The notes under the pieces: model-generated
Databases searched by the model: none
The model's input: only the letters and a program-made list of their open reading frames with translations
What the model was told of the DNA's origin: nothing
Shown here: piece after piece, positions 1-5,579 of the stretch
Layout: each line of letters opens with the position of its first letter
How positions within the stretch are numbered: the stretch's first letter is position 1
NCBI GenBank assembly: GCA_964449165.1
Contig: CAYVAT010000071.1
Span: forward strand, 1-9,188
From: CAYSCW01 sp964449165
GTDB taxonomy: Bacteria > Acidobacteriota > Aminicenantia > Aminicenantales > Aminicenantaceae
Length of the DNA stretch: 9,188 nt
Direction: 5' to 3'
Translations under genes and position numbers: made by a program

Positions 1-61
1 AAATTCTGAATTCTTTGGCTTTCCCGTTGAGAACCCTGGAGATTGTTGAATAGGAGAATCC

Positions 62-143
62 CGTAATATTACGTAACTTTTTAAGACTCATTTTATGTTA
101 TAGGAATGAAACATAACATTATTGCACAATCGTTTGCAACGAT
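62..143. repeat. Cluster of three short palindromes
   Basis: Three dyads follow one another. CGTAATATTACG at 62-73 is a perfect 12-base palindrome. TTATGTT at 93-99 pairs with AACATAA at 110-116; the overlapping pairing ATGTTAT (95-101) with ATAACAT (113-119) is equally good. ATCGTT at 129-134 pairs with AACGAT at 138-143 around a three-base centre. Such spaced dyads are typical of operators for dimeric regulators, but no regulator gene is in the window and no known consensus is recognised. The arms are short and the region is AT-rich, so chance remains a real alternative. Confidence 0.4.
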
Positions 144-148
144 CGATA

Positions 149-210
149 TTTTATCCATAAACAATGTCTAATTTTTTGTCAAGAAAATTCCAAAAATTTG
201 CTGGATAAAA
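149..210. repeat. Concentric 62-base imperfect palindrome
   Basis: An outer arm TTTTATCC (149-156) is matched by GGATAAAA (203-210). An inner arm AATTTT (170-175) is matched by AAAATT (184-189). Both pairs share the same centre at 179.5 and leave symmetric 13-base unpaired flanks between the arms. The flanks themselves match no better than chance. The form fits a cruciform, a hairpin with an internal loop, or a two-site operator, but AT-richness makes the inner arm unremarkable. Confidence 0.35.
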
Positions 211-278
211 ATTATAAGCGGAGTCTTAATATCGCGGACTATAAGGCCGATAGTGTATTCTTCCTCAGCCTGAACGGT

Positions 279-1151
279 CTAGATTAAGATATCCTCTTTC
301 CAGCCCAGTTTGATCAGTTCTATTTTGTTGAGATCGCTCGTTCCAATTCCATGCTTAACATCGGCAACCTCAATGTGTTTGGGAACAGGGGGGAGTGCTC
401 TGGCCTTCCCTAGTACTTGGCTGCGTTTAGCCATTATCAGTTTAAGCGCAACTGCATCCACCGCCACCGGATCCTGACTAACAAAGAGACCCTTGTAACT
501 CCACACATACCTTCGACTGAAATGATGAGGCCCGCGTCCGTGGAACTGGGGAGTCAGAGCGCACAGGATATTCAATCGGGTTTTGCCCTTAACCATTGGC
601 AGTTTAAACAACGCCCCCAGGTCTGCGCAGCTATTGTGGTGATAAGCAGGCTGGGATTTTGCAAACATGATGTAATTTTTCAAACAACCGCTCATTCCTG
701 CAAGGTAATGGGTCCTGAGGGGCCTGACGTTTATGAGTGAGGTTACTCTCTGAAAAATCGGGTTCGTTCTCACAGTATGATCATCGATACCGATATTTTC
801 CTCCTTAACCCCCACATCCATCAATCGCTGTTCTATGGCTTTTTCTAACTCTCGAGGCGTGGGAAGGTAAGACCAGACATTGCTCTTGATTCCCACAATT
901 TCATGTGGTTTGACAAGCTTCTGGAAAGCCTCTTTCACATCTTTCACACCCACCAACATCGAAACCGCCTCATCCAGCATCTGCTGCACTATATCCCCAT
1001 CAATGACTGAGTTCTGATCTAAAGCATCCTTATGACGGATTAAAACCACCCTGGATTTCTTTTCAGGCTGCAGGGGAACTCCCAAAGTCATCCCTACAAG
1101 AGCGAAAGCACTCCTCTGCATGAAATCGCGGCGAGTGATAATTTTTCTCAT
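279..1151 (-). CDS. Tat-exported DUF362 domain protein
   Basis: The 290-residue product opens with a twin-arginine signal: TRRDFMQ at residues 6-12, then a hydrophobic stretch to about residue 27. It should therefore be exported folded through the Tat pathway. The rest matches DUF362, a family without an agreed biochemical function. Signature segments are VGIKSN (86-91), GCLKNY (155-160), SQDPVAVDAVAL (225-236) and GIGTSDL (268-274). Many DUF362 proteins carry ferredoxin-type CxxCxxC clusters. This one has only three scattered cysteines in the mature part (156, 175, 197) and no such motif. It does show a His/Cys-rich stretch (HH at 171-172, C175, H204, HH at 209-210) that could bind a metal; that is inference. 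ATG at 1151 is chosen because AAAGGTGA lies seven bases upstream. It is second in an operon after the DUF6599 lipoprotein gene, which makes a shared extracytoplasmic role likely. Family assignment is firm, function unknown. Confidence 0.88.
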   Translation of the reverse strand: MRKIITRRDFMQRSAFALVGMTLGVPLQPEKKSRVVLIRHKDALDQNSVIDGDIVQQMLDEAVSMLVGVKDVKEAFQKLVKPHEIVGIKSNVWSYLPTPRELEKAIEQRLMDVGVKEENIGIDDHTVRTNPIFQRVTSLINVRPLRTHYLAGMSGCLKNYIMFAKSQPAYHHNSCADLGALFKLPMVKGKTRLNILCALTPQFHGRGPHHFSRRYVWSYKGLFVSQDPVAVDAVALKLIMAKRSQVLGKARALPPVPKHIEVADVKHGIGTSDLNKIELIKLGWKEDILI

Positions 1152-1158
1152 ATGCGAA

Positions 1159-1166
1159 TCACCTTT
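1159..1166 (-). promoter_or_regulatory. Ribosome-binding site containing the upstream stop codon
   Basis: The minus strand reads AAAGGTGA here, seven bases before the DUF362 ATG. Its last three bases are the TGA stop codon of the DUF6599 gene. Ribosomes ending on the first gene therefore stop directly on the binding site of the second, a classic layout for translational coupling. Confidence 0.8.
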
Positions 1167-2061
1167 TGTTGAATTTTATCTCCGCTTGTAATGCATGAGC
1201 CCATTCTTTATCCGGCGCTTCAAACACAACTGCAACTTTGTCCTGCTCGACCTTTGCCATGGTCCATTTTCCGTTTTCCATTCGAGCAAAGCCCGAATCC
1301 TGCGCTTCTGGAATGAACGATGCTATGAATGATTTATAAGCTCTCTCGGCACCGGCACTATTTTCGTACTGAACCAGGAGAAGATATGCTGTGTTTTTGC
1401 TGTCAACCACATATTCTGCAAATACGCAATTGGTTCGGTTGCTGAGATCAAGAATATTCTCGCTGGCTATAAAAAAGCGGTTGTTCAGACTGATGTTGCT
1501 GTGAAAGTAACTTGTTTTTTCTTCCTTCAGATTTTTTTCGGGTAAAGAACCCAGAAGAGCTGGCAGCGGGCCTTCCTCATTTATCAGCGCAGCCACAGCC
1601 TTTCCCAGCTCCAGGATCGCCGGTTGGGCAGCCTGTTCGTCGCCAAAAGCGTTAATTGAGACAAAATAGCGGCCTTTCCAGAATCTGAGCAACCCGAATC
1701 CATACGTTGATCCCTGTCCGATGCCGGCTTCCTCATCCTCACGGTCCAGGGAAAATATCCCGAATGCTTCCTCTGAAGAATCCATGTCAAAAATGTCCAG
1801 TACAATCTCATTCTCACCAGGTCCTGAAAATCTTCTGACGAAAACCTTCTTGAAATCATAAGCAAGATAAAGTTCAGCGCCTCCATTCATGTAATCAAAG
1901 AGAGTTTCCCTGTCGTATACAGCATCTTCGCCAGAAGCTTTCCAGTCAAGAATTCTCGCAGGAATAGATTGATACAGGTCACCTTCAGACAGATTATTCA
2001 TCTCTCCCCCACTGCAATGGATTAGAAGACATAAAAACAAGAGAAAATGAATCTTTTTCAT
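1159..2061 (-). CDS. DUF6599 family lipoprotein
   Basis: The product has 300 residues. It begins with a lipoprotein signal peptide: MKK, a hydrophobic core, and the lipobox LIHC with the lipid-bearing cysteine at residue 16. It is thus expected to be anchored in a membrane and exposed outside the cytoplasm. The mature part resembles DUF6599, best seen in the DYMNGGAELYLAYDF stretch (56-70) and in VLDIFDMDSSEEAFGIFS (87-104). No catalytic residues are known for this family, and I cannot name a substrate. Tyr/Phe-rich beta-type segments at 117-140 and 206-232 suggest a two-lobed beta-rich fold; that is inference. ATG at 2061 is the only start giving a complete signal peptide; its own site (GGGAA, eight bases upstream) is weak. 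It is first in an operon with the DUF362 gene, seven bases apart. A promoter at 2113-2141 and an overlapping mini-ORF lie upstream. Confidence 0.85.
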   Translation of the reverse strand: MKKIHFLLFLCLLIHCSGGEMNNLSEGDLYQSIPARILDWKASGEDAVYDRETLFDYMNGGAELYLAYDFKKVFVRRFSGPGENEIVLDIFDMDSSEEAFGIFSLDREDEEAGIGQGSTYGFGLLRFWKGRYFVSINAFGDEQAAQPAILELGKAVAALINEEGPLPALLGSLPEKNLKEEKTSYFHSNISLNNRFFIASENILDLSNRTNCVFAEYVVDSKNTAYLLLVQYENSAGAERAYKSFIASFIPEAQDSGFARMENGKWTMAKVEQDKVAVVFEAPDKEWAHALQAEIKFNKR

Positions 2062-2093
2062 GAATGAAATTCCCGTCTCATAAAATCCAACAT
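2058..2093 (-). CDS. Possible leader mini-ORF overlapping the DUF6599 start
   Basis: A strong Shine-Dalgarno sequence AAGGAG (2094-2099) precedes two in-frame ATGs. The first (2093) abuts it and is too close. The second (2081) is 12 bases away. Reading from 2093 gives MLDFMRREFHS; from 2081 it gives MRREFHS. Either way the TGA stop (2058-2060) overlaps the DUF6599 ATG as ATGA. The best ribosome-binding site in this leader therefore serves the mini-ORF, and DUF6599 could be translated by termination and reinitiation. No regulatory codon run such as repeated His or Trp is present. It may be chance, as the peptide is very short and its spacing is not ideal. Confidence 0.3.
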   Translation of the reverse strand: MLDFMRREFHS

Positions 2094-2112
2094 CTCCTTA
2101 AAATATGGGAAT

Positions 2113-2141
2113 AAAATAAACTCTGCTTGATAAAAAGTCAA
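2113..2141 (-). promoter_or_regulatory. Sigma-70-type promoter of the DUF6599-DUF362 operon
   Basis: On the minus strand TTGACT (2136-2141) is followed by a 17-base spacer and TATTTT (2113-2118). Five of six -35 positions match the consensus and the spacer is ideal. Transcription would begin near 2106, leaving a leader of about 45 bases before the lipoprotein ATG, just long enough to include the AAGGAG site of the mini-ORF. Confidence 0.65.
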
Positions 2142-2144
2142 AAA

Positions 2145-2175
2145 CAATTATCGGCTGTTTCTGTTAAAATAATTG
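2145..2175. repeat. Inverted repeat in the divergent intergenic region
   Basis: CAATTAT (2145-2151) and ATAATTG (2169-2175) form a perfect seven-base inverted repeat with 17 bases between. It lies between the operon promoter and the peptidase gene and spans a -10-like TAAAAT (2165-2170, plus strand) that lacks a recognisable -35 box. It might be an operator for the divergent pair, but AT-rich arms of this length are common by chance. Confidence 0.25.
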
Positions 2176-2222
2176 CTTCTCTTTGAAAAAAGAAAGAAAA
2201 ATGAGTAGGATGGAAGACCGAG

Positions 2223-2230
2223 AGGAGGTG
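2223..2230 (+). promoter_or_regulatory. Ribosome-binding site deciding the peptidase start
   Basis: AGGAGGTG is a near-perfect complement to the 16S rRNA 3' end and stands three bases before the ATG at 2234. Its position favours that ATG over the in-frame ATG at 2183, which would put 17 charged residues before a canonical lipoprotein signal peptide. Confidence 0.8.
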
Positions 2231-2233
2231 TTC

Positions 2234-3487
2234 ATGAAAAAAATCATAACAATCGTCATCTTCTTCTGTCTAGTGGCTTTCTCAAGTTTTATCCTGGTTT
2301 CTTGCCAATCCAAAGAAAAGCCAGAAGAAAAAGCCGCCGAGACGCAGGTGATACAGATTGGCAACGAAGCGCTCCAGAAAAAGAATCCAGCCGTTTACAA
2401 GACCAGGGAATTCCGAGGTAAAGAGCGCCCATACCTTTCCACAGATTTTACTCAAATCCAAAAGCCTCTCTCTCCTGAGGCGTTCACACAATATTTCCAT
2501 TTTCCTCCGATTCGCCAGGACAAGACAGGAACCTGCTGGTGCTTCTCCACCACATCTTTCCTGGAGTCTGAATTGAATCGTTTGGGACGACCAGATGTCA
2601 AGCTCTCCGAAATGTACACGGTCTACTGGGAATACGTAGAAAAGGCCAGGCGATTCATAAAGGAGAAAGGAGACTCTTTCTTGGGGCAGGGATCAGAACA
2701 CAACGCTGTCATTGCTCGGATGAAAAAGTACGGGGCTGTCAGAGCTTCGGATTACACGGGCCTGCTGTCTGGCCAAACAGAACATGACCACTCCAAGCTT
2801 TTCCAGGAAATCAAGAATTATCTCAATTTTTGCAAACAAAATGACGACTGGGATGAAGAAAAAGCTCTTTCCTATGTGAAAATCATTCTGAACAAACATC
2901 TAGGCTCCCCTCCAGAGACTATCGAAGTGGACGAACAGGTCATGACGCCGAAGGAATATTTGGAAAATATCTTGCAGCTCCCGCTGGAAGATTATGTCTG
3001 CTTCATAAGTACCAAGTCCATTCCCTTTTATACGAAGGGAGAGTACAAAGTCCCTGACAACTGGTGGCACAGTGAGGACTATTACAACCTTCCTCTTATC
3101 GACTTTTATAATGCTATTATTAACTCGTTGAAAAAGGGCTTCACCGTAGCACTGGATGGAGATGTTTCCGAACCCGGGATCAGCGGATCTGATGACATAG
3201 CTATCGTTCCTACATTTGACATCCCCCAACCCCTCATCGATCAAGACAGCCGGGAATTCCGTTTTTACAACAGAACATCTTTTGATGATCACGCCATCCA
3301 TGCCGTGGGATACAAAGAAGATCAAGACCAAACCTGGATCCTGATCAAAGATTCCAGCAGATCAGCCTACAGAGGTCAGTTCAAAGGCTATTATTTCTAC
3401 AGGCAGGACTATGTTAAACTCAAAATGCTCTCCTTCATGGTCCACCGAGATGCTGTGGCCGATCTGCTTGCCAAATTTACGGAATAA
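2234..3487 (+). CDS. C1 family (papain-fold) cysteine peptidase, lipoprotein
   Basis: From the ATG at 2234 the product has 417 residues. A lipoprotein signal peptide ends in LVSC, with the lipidated cysteine at residue 24, so the enzyme should be membrane-anchored outside the cytoplasm. The papain active-site block is clear: Q95 (oxyanion glutamine), then GTCWCFS with the nucleophile C101 followed by W102, six residues apart as in papain. The catalytic histidine is H353 in DDHAIHAVGY. The third triad member, normally Asn in KNSWG, is here D373 in KDSSR, and the usual Trp is absent. The long stretch between Cys and His (about 250 residues) and the end GYYFYRQDYVKLKMLSFMVH (385-404) recall the bleomycin hydrolase/aminopeptidase C branch of clan CA rather than short papains. 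It is transcribed alone, divergent from the DUF6599 operon and convergent with the helicase gene. Substrate is unknown; peptide or protein breakdown at the cell surface is inferred. Confidence 0.88.
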   Translation: MKKIITIVIFFCLVAFSSFILVSCQSKEKPEEKAAETQVIQIGNEALQKKNPAVYKTREFRGKERPYLSTDFTQIQKPLSPEAFTQYFHFPPIRQDKTGTCWCFSTTSFLESELNRLGRPDVKLSEMYTVYWEYVEKARRFIKEKGDSFLGQGSEHNAVIARMKKYGAVRASDYTGLLSGQTEHDHSKLFQEIKNYLNFCKQNDDWDEEKALSYVKIILNKHLGSPPETIEVDEQVMTPKEYLENILQLPLEDYVCFISTKSIPFYTKGEYKVPDNWWHSEDYYNLPLIDFYNAIINSLKKGFTVALDGDVSEPGISGSDDIAIVPTFDIPQPLIDQDSREFRFYNRTSFDDHAIHAVGYKEDQDQTWILIKDSSRSAYRGQFKGYYFYRQDYVKLKMLSFMVHRDAVADLLAKFTE

Positions 3488-3585
3488 ACGCCGCCATTCC
3501 AGCCAATTCCCCTGGATAATGGGAATACTCACCGCTTATTCACCGTTTTTTAAATTTTCCAAATCATACGCAGTCTTGGCGTGCG
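3488..3585. other. Convergent intergenic spacer
   Basis: Two weak inverted repeats lie between the converging peptidase and helicase genes: ATTCCC (3506-3511) with GGGAAT (3521-3526), and ACGCA (3568-3572) with TGCGT (3582-3586). A T-run occurs at 3545-3551, but about 20 bases after the first stem, so neither is a textbook intrinsic terminator. Transcription of both genes must end around here, by Rho or by an unrecognised signal. Confidence 0.35.
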
Positions 3586-4551
3586 TTAACATCTCTTTCT
3601 CTGCGCATTTTTGTAGTTGAAATCGTTTCGACTATTTTTTGATCCATCGTTTCTGAATCTCTCTCTAGAGCTGAATTCTAAACTCATGTCCGTGGCAAAA
3701 AGATCATCATTTGCCGTTTGAACGGGAATCTTCATGCCGATAAATGATTCGATGGCCTCGAGGTAGCCGACCGTGCCTTCGCTGGCCAATGATATAGCCT
3801 TTCCAGACTTCCCAGCACGGGCCGTCCGTCCGATTCGATGGACATAATTTTCACAATCCTGGGGAAGATCATAGTTAATGACCATTTCCAGGCCATCAAT
3901 ATGGAGCCCTCGGGCTGCAACATCTGTTGCGACCAGAAGAGCGAACTTTCCAGCCGTGAAATCATTAATNNNNNNNNNNNNNNNNNNNNNNNNNNNNNNN
4001 NNNNNNNNNNNNNNNNNNNNNNNNNNNNNNNNNNNNNNNNNNNNNNNNNNNNNNNNNNNNNNNNNNNNNCCCATGTCGAATAAGCGATCAGCCTCGTCGA
4101 TGACCAGGATTCCGATGTTTTTCAACTTTAAGTGACTTCGTTCGCTTAAATCCAGTAATCTTCCTGGCGTGCCAATGACAATATCCAGGCCTTTCTTCAA
4201 CAAGGCCAGTTGGCCGGCATATCCCACGCCGCCGAAAAAGCTGCCGATAGCGAATCCCAGATGGCGGTTTAAAAGCCGGGCTTCTTTTTCAATCTGAACC
4301 GCCAGTTCCCGGGTCGGCACAATTATCAGCGCCTTTTTTCTTTTGGACACGCTCTCACAGAGCATATGCTCAAACAGAGTGATTAGGAAAGCGGCGGTTT
4401 TACCGGTTCCGGTTTGGGATTGCACGGCGACGTCCATACCCTGCAGTGTTTTAGCTAGGGTTTGTTCTTGGACAGCCGTCATTTGCTTGTAGCCTCTGTT
4501 CGCGATTCCACGCAGGAGTCGTGTCTCGAGTTTCAATTCACTAAAGTCCAT
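3586..4551 (-). CDS. DEAD-box ATP-dependent RNA helicase, interrupted by an assembly gap
   Basis: This is a superfamily 2 RNA helicase that unwinds or remodels RNA with ATP, probably in ribosome assembly or mRNA turnover. Visible motifs in order are a Q motif (F3, GY at 20-21, T25, Q28, with the usual Pro replaced by Ala26), motif I SQTGTGKT (45-52), Ia PTREL (79-83), GG (107-108), Ib TPGR (128-131) and II DEAD (152-155). After the N gap come motif V (ATDVAARGLHI) and motif VI (HRIGRTARAG). The SAT motif and the start of the second RecA-like domain are missing, hidden by the gap rather than deleted. The C-terminal tail is short and rich in Arg, Asn and Ser, as in RhlE-like helicases that bind RNA with a basic tail. 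ATG at 4551 has AAAGG seven bases upstream (4559-4563). A strong promoter at 4666-4694 gives it its own transcript. The subfamily (RhlE, RhlB or CsdA type) is not settled. Confidence 0.93.
   Translation of the reverse strand: MDFSELKLETRLLRGIANRGYKQMTAVQEQTLAKTLQGMDVAVQSQTGTGKTAAFLITLFEHMLCESVSKRKKALIIVPTRELAVQIEKEARLLNRHLGFAIGSFFGGVGYAGQLALLKKGLDIVIGTPGRLLDLSERSHLKLKNIGILVIDEADRLFDMXXXXXXXXXXXXXXXXXXXXXXXXXXXXXXXXXXINDFTAGKFALLVATDVAARGLHIDGLEMVINYDLPQDCENYVHRIGRTARAGKSGKAISLASEGTVGYLEAIESFIGMKIPVQTANDDLFATDMSLEFSSRERFRNDGSKNSRNDFNYKNAQRKRC
3970..4069. other. Assembly gap of 100 Ns inside the helicase gene
   Basis: Exactly 100 unknown bases stand here, a conventional filler. The coding frame happens to continue across them, which is a one-in-three accident. 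From the spacing between motif II and motif V in typical DEAD-box helicases, roughly 120 residues (about 360 bases) should lie here, so the true gap is probably several times longer. Downstream coordinates would shift accordingly. Confidence 0.95.
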
Positions 4552-4665
4552 TTATCTGCCTTTGTATTGGATTAAAACATGAGGGGATGGACGTCAGACG
4601 AAATTATCATTCAGGCGGGAAAAACAATTTGCCCTGACTAAATCCTGCCAGATGTTTAAGTTAGC

Positions 4666-4694
4666 AGTATACTTTATACATGGATATATAGCAA
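4666..4694 (-). promoter_or_regulatory. Strong sigma-70-type promoter of the helicase gene
   Basis: The minus strand carries TTGCTA (4689-4694), a 17-base spacer and TATACT (4666-4671). Four of six -35 and five of six -10 positions match consensus. The start point would be near 4659, giving a leader of about 108 bases before the helicase ATG. Long leaders are known for cold-induced DEAD-box helicase genes; whether this one is temperature-regulated cannot be told from sequence alone. Confidence 0.7.
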
Positions 4695-4745
4695 GAAAAT
4701 TATCTCTGCTTAAAGTATCTTACTAAGCGATCGTGGAAAAGACAG

Positions 4746-5486
4746 CTATCCTTTAAGCTTCCTCCCTCTCTGGCTACACGGAGAGCCTGTCCAACCGCCT
4801 ATCGCTACCAGCCACCTTTGAAGAGGTGCCAAAGGATGATACTTTTCCCAGCAATAATCAATAAGGTTCCTGGAATAAAGCTCATCTGGAAGATCGGTTT
4901 CATAGCCTGCATACAGACCATTGTACAAGAGAAATTCTGCATTGGGGTGAGAAGCATCATACCCAGATGGGACTCGCTTGTAGTGTTTTCCTCCCAGCTT
5001 AGCATCATGTATTCTGGCGATTTTCTTAAGAATATCGGAGAGCTCAGCGCCATATTTAGGATCAACAACCATACGTCTGTAACGCTCCAATAATAGCGGT
5101 GGAAATCTGTAGATTCCTACTCCTAAGACTAATTTGGGAGGTTCCAGATGGAAATAGAAGCCAGAGCACTCCATCCGGGGGCGGTTTCCTTCCCATAAAA
5201 AAATGCCAAGATGGGTTTTATAAGGGAATTTATCCAAACTGAAACGAGTGTCCCGATTTATCCGGAATAATGATTTGTTGATTTTTGGAACAGCAATGAT
5301 ATGGGGAGACAGAGCCTTTAAACGTTCTCCCATGGCTACAATAAATGCTCTGGCAGGATTCATAACAAAATTTAGATAATCCTTTTTATTCTTCTCAAAC
5401 CATTTCTTGTTGTTGTTTTTTTTAAGATCGTTGAGAAAATCAACTGTTTTTTTTGAAAATCCTTCAAAATTCAAAACCTCACACAT
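4746..5486 (-). CDS. DUF2461 (TIGR02453-type) family protein
   Basis: From ATG at 5486 the product has 246 residues and no signal peptide or membrane segment, so it is probably cytoplasmic. Family features are the N-terminal FLNDLKKNNNKKWFEKNKKD (17-36), FRINRDTRFSLDKFPYKTHL (74-93), and GFYFHLEP (109-116) followed by LGVGIYRFPP (121-130). The family is widespread, small and without a proven function. The final segment PLQRWL (221-226) is where homologues usually end. Here a tail of about 20 residues with GGWTGSPCSQ follows, which may be lineage-specific or the result of a small frameshift. A TTG six bases upstream (5492) is also in frame, but AAGGA (5494-5498) stands seven bases from the ATG and only one from the TTG, so ATG is preferred. 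It lies 93 bases downstream of the GT39 gene, and a link between the two is not evident. Confidence 0.85.
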   Translation of the reverse strand: MCEVLNFEGFSKKTVDFLNDLKKNNNKKWFEKNKKDYLNFVMNPARAFIVAMGERLKALSPHIIAVPKINKSLFRINRDTRFSLDKFPYKTHLGIFLWEGNRPRMECSGFYFHLEPPKLVLGVGIYRFPPLLLERYRRMVVDPKYGAELSDILKKIARIHDAKLGGKHYKRVPSGYDASHPNAEFLLYNGLYAGYETDLPDELYSRNLIDYCWEKYHPLAPLQRWLVAIGGWTGSPCSQRGRKLKG

Positions 5487-5579
5487 ACTCAAATCCTTAA
5501 ATTCTTAATATTGGGTGAGAGCTTGTTTTTCTGAAATATGGAGATAAAAGATTAGTATTCAATTATTCCCTTTTTTTAT

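Larger units (their letters stand above)
1..278. other. Non-coding region downstream of the DUF362 gene
   Basis: No convincing gene is seen here on either strand. The stretch lies 3' of the minus-strand DUF362 gene and is strongly AT-rich between about 60 and 225. It contains several inverted repeats, listed separately. A short ACTAT/ATAGT stem (238-242 and 250-254) lies just past the DUF362 stop codon. It is weak and is not followed by a U-run in the minus-strand transcript, so I do not call it a terminator. What lies left of position 1 is unknown, so these palindromes could equally belong to the promoter region of an unseen neighbour. Confidence 0.6.

Noticed and set aside
238..254. ACTAT/ATAGT stem as a terminator for the DUF362 operon
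   Set aside because: The stem is only five base pairs and AT-rich, and no U-run follows it in the minus-strand transcript.
417..740. 107-codon open frame on the plus strand
   Set aside because: It lies wholly within the DUF362 gene on the other strand, has no ribosome-binding site and shows no recognisable domain.
2183..2233. Longer start (ATG at 2183) for the C1 peptidase
   Set aside because: It would place 17 charged residues before a complete lipoprotein signal peptide, and the strong AGGAGGTG lies inside this stretch, pointing to the ATG at 2234.
2900..3331. 143-codon open frame on the minus strand
   Set aside because: It is antisense to the C1 peptidase gene, covers conserved peptidase motifs and has no protein-like features of its own.
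3506..3551. ATTCCC/GGGAAT stem plus T-run as a terminator for the peptidase gene
   Set aside because: The T-run begins about 20 bases after the stem, too far for an intrinsic terminator, and the stem is only six base pairs.
3586..4551. Helicase gene as a true pseudogene or truncated protein
   Set aside because: All motifs outside the Ns are intact and in frame; the missing part coincides exactly with the assembly gap.
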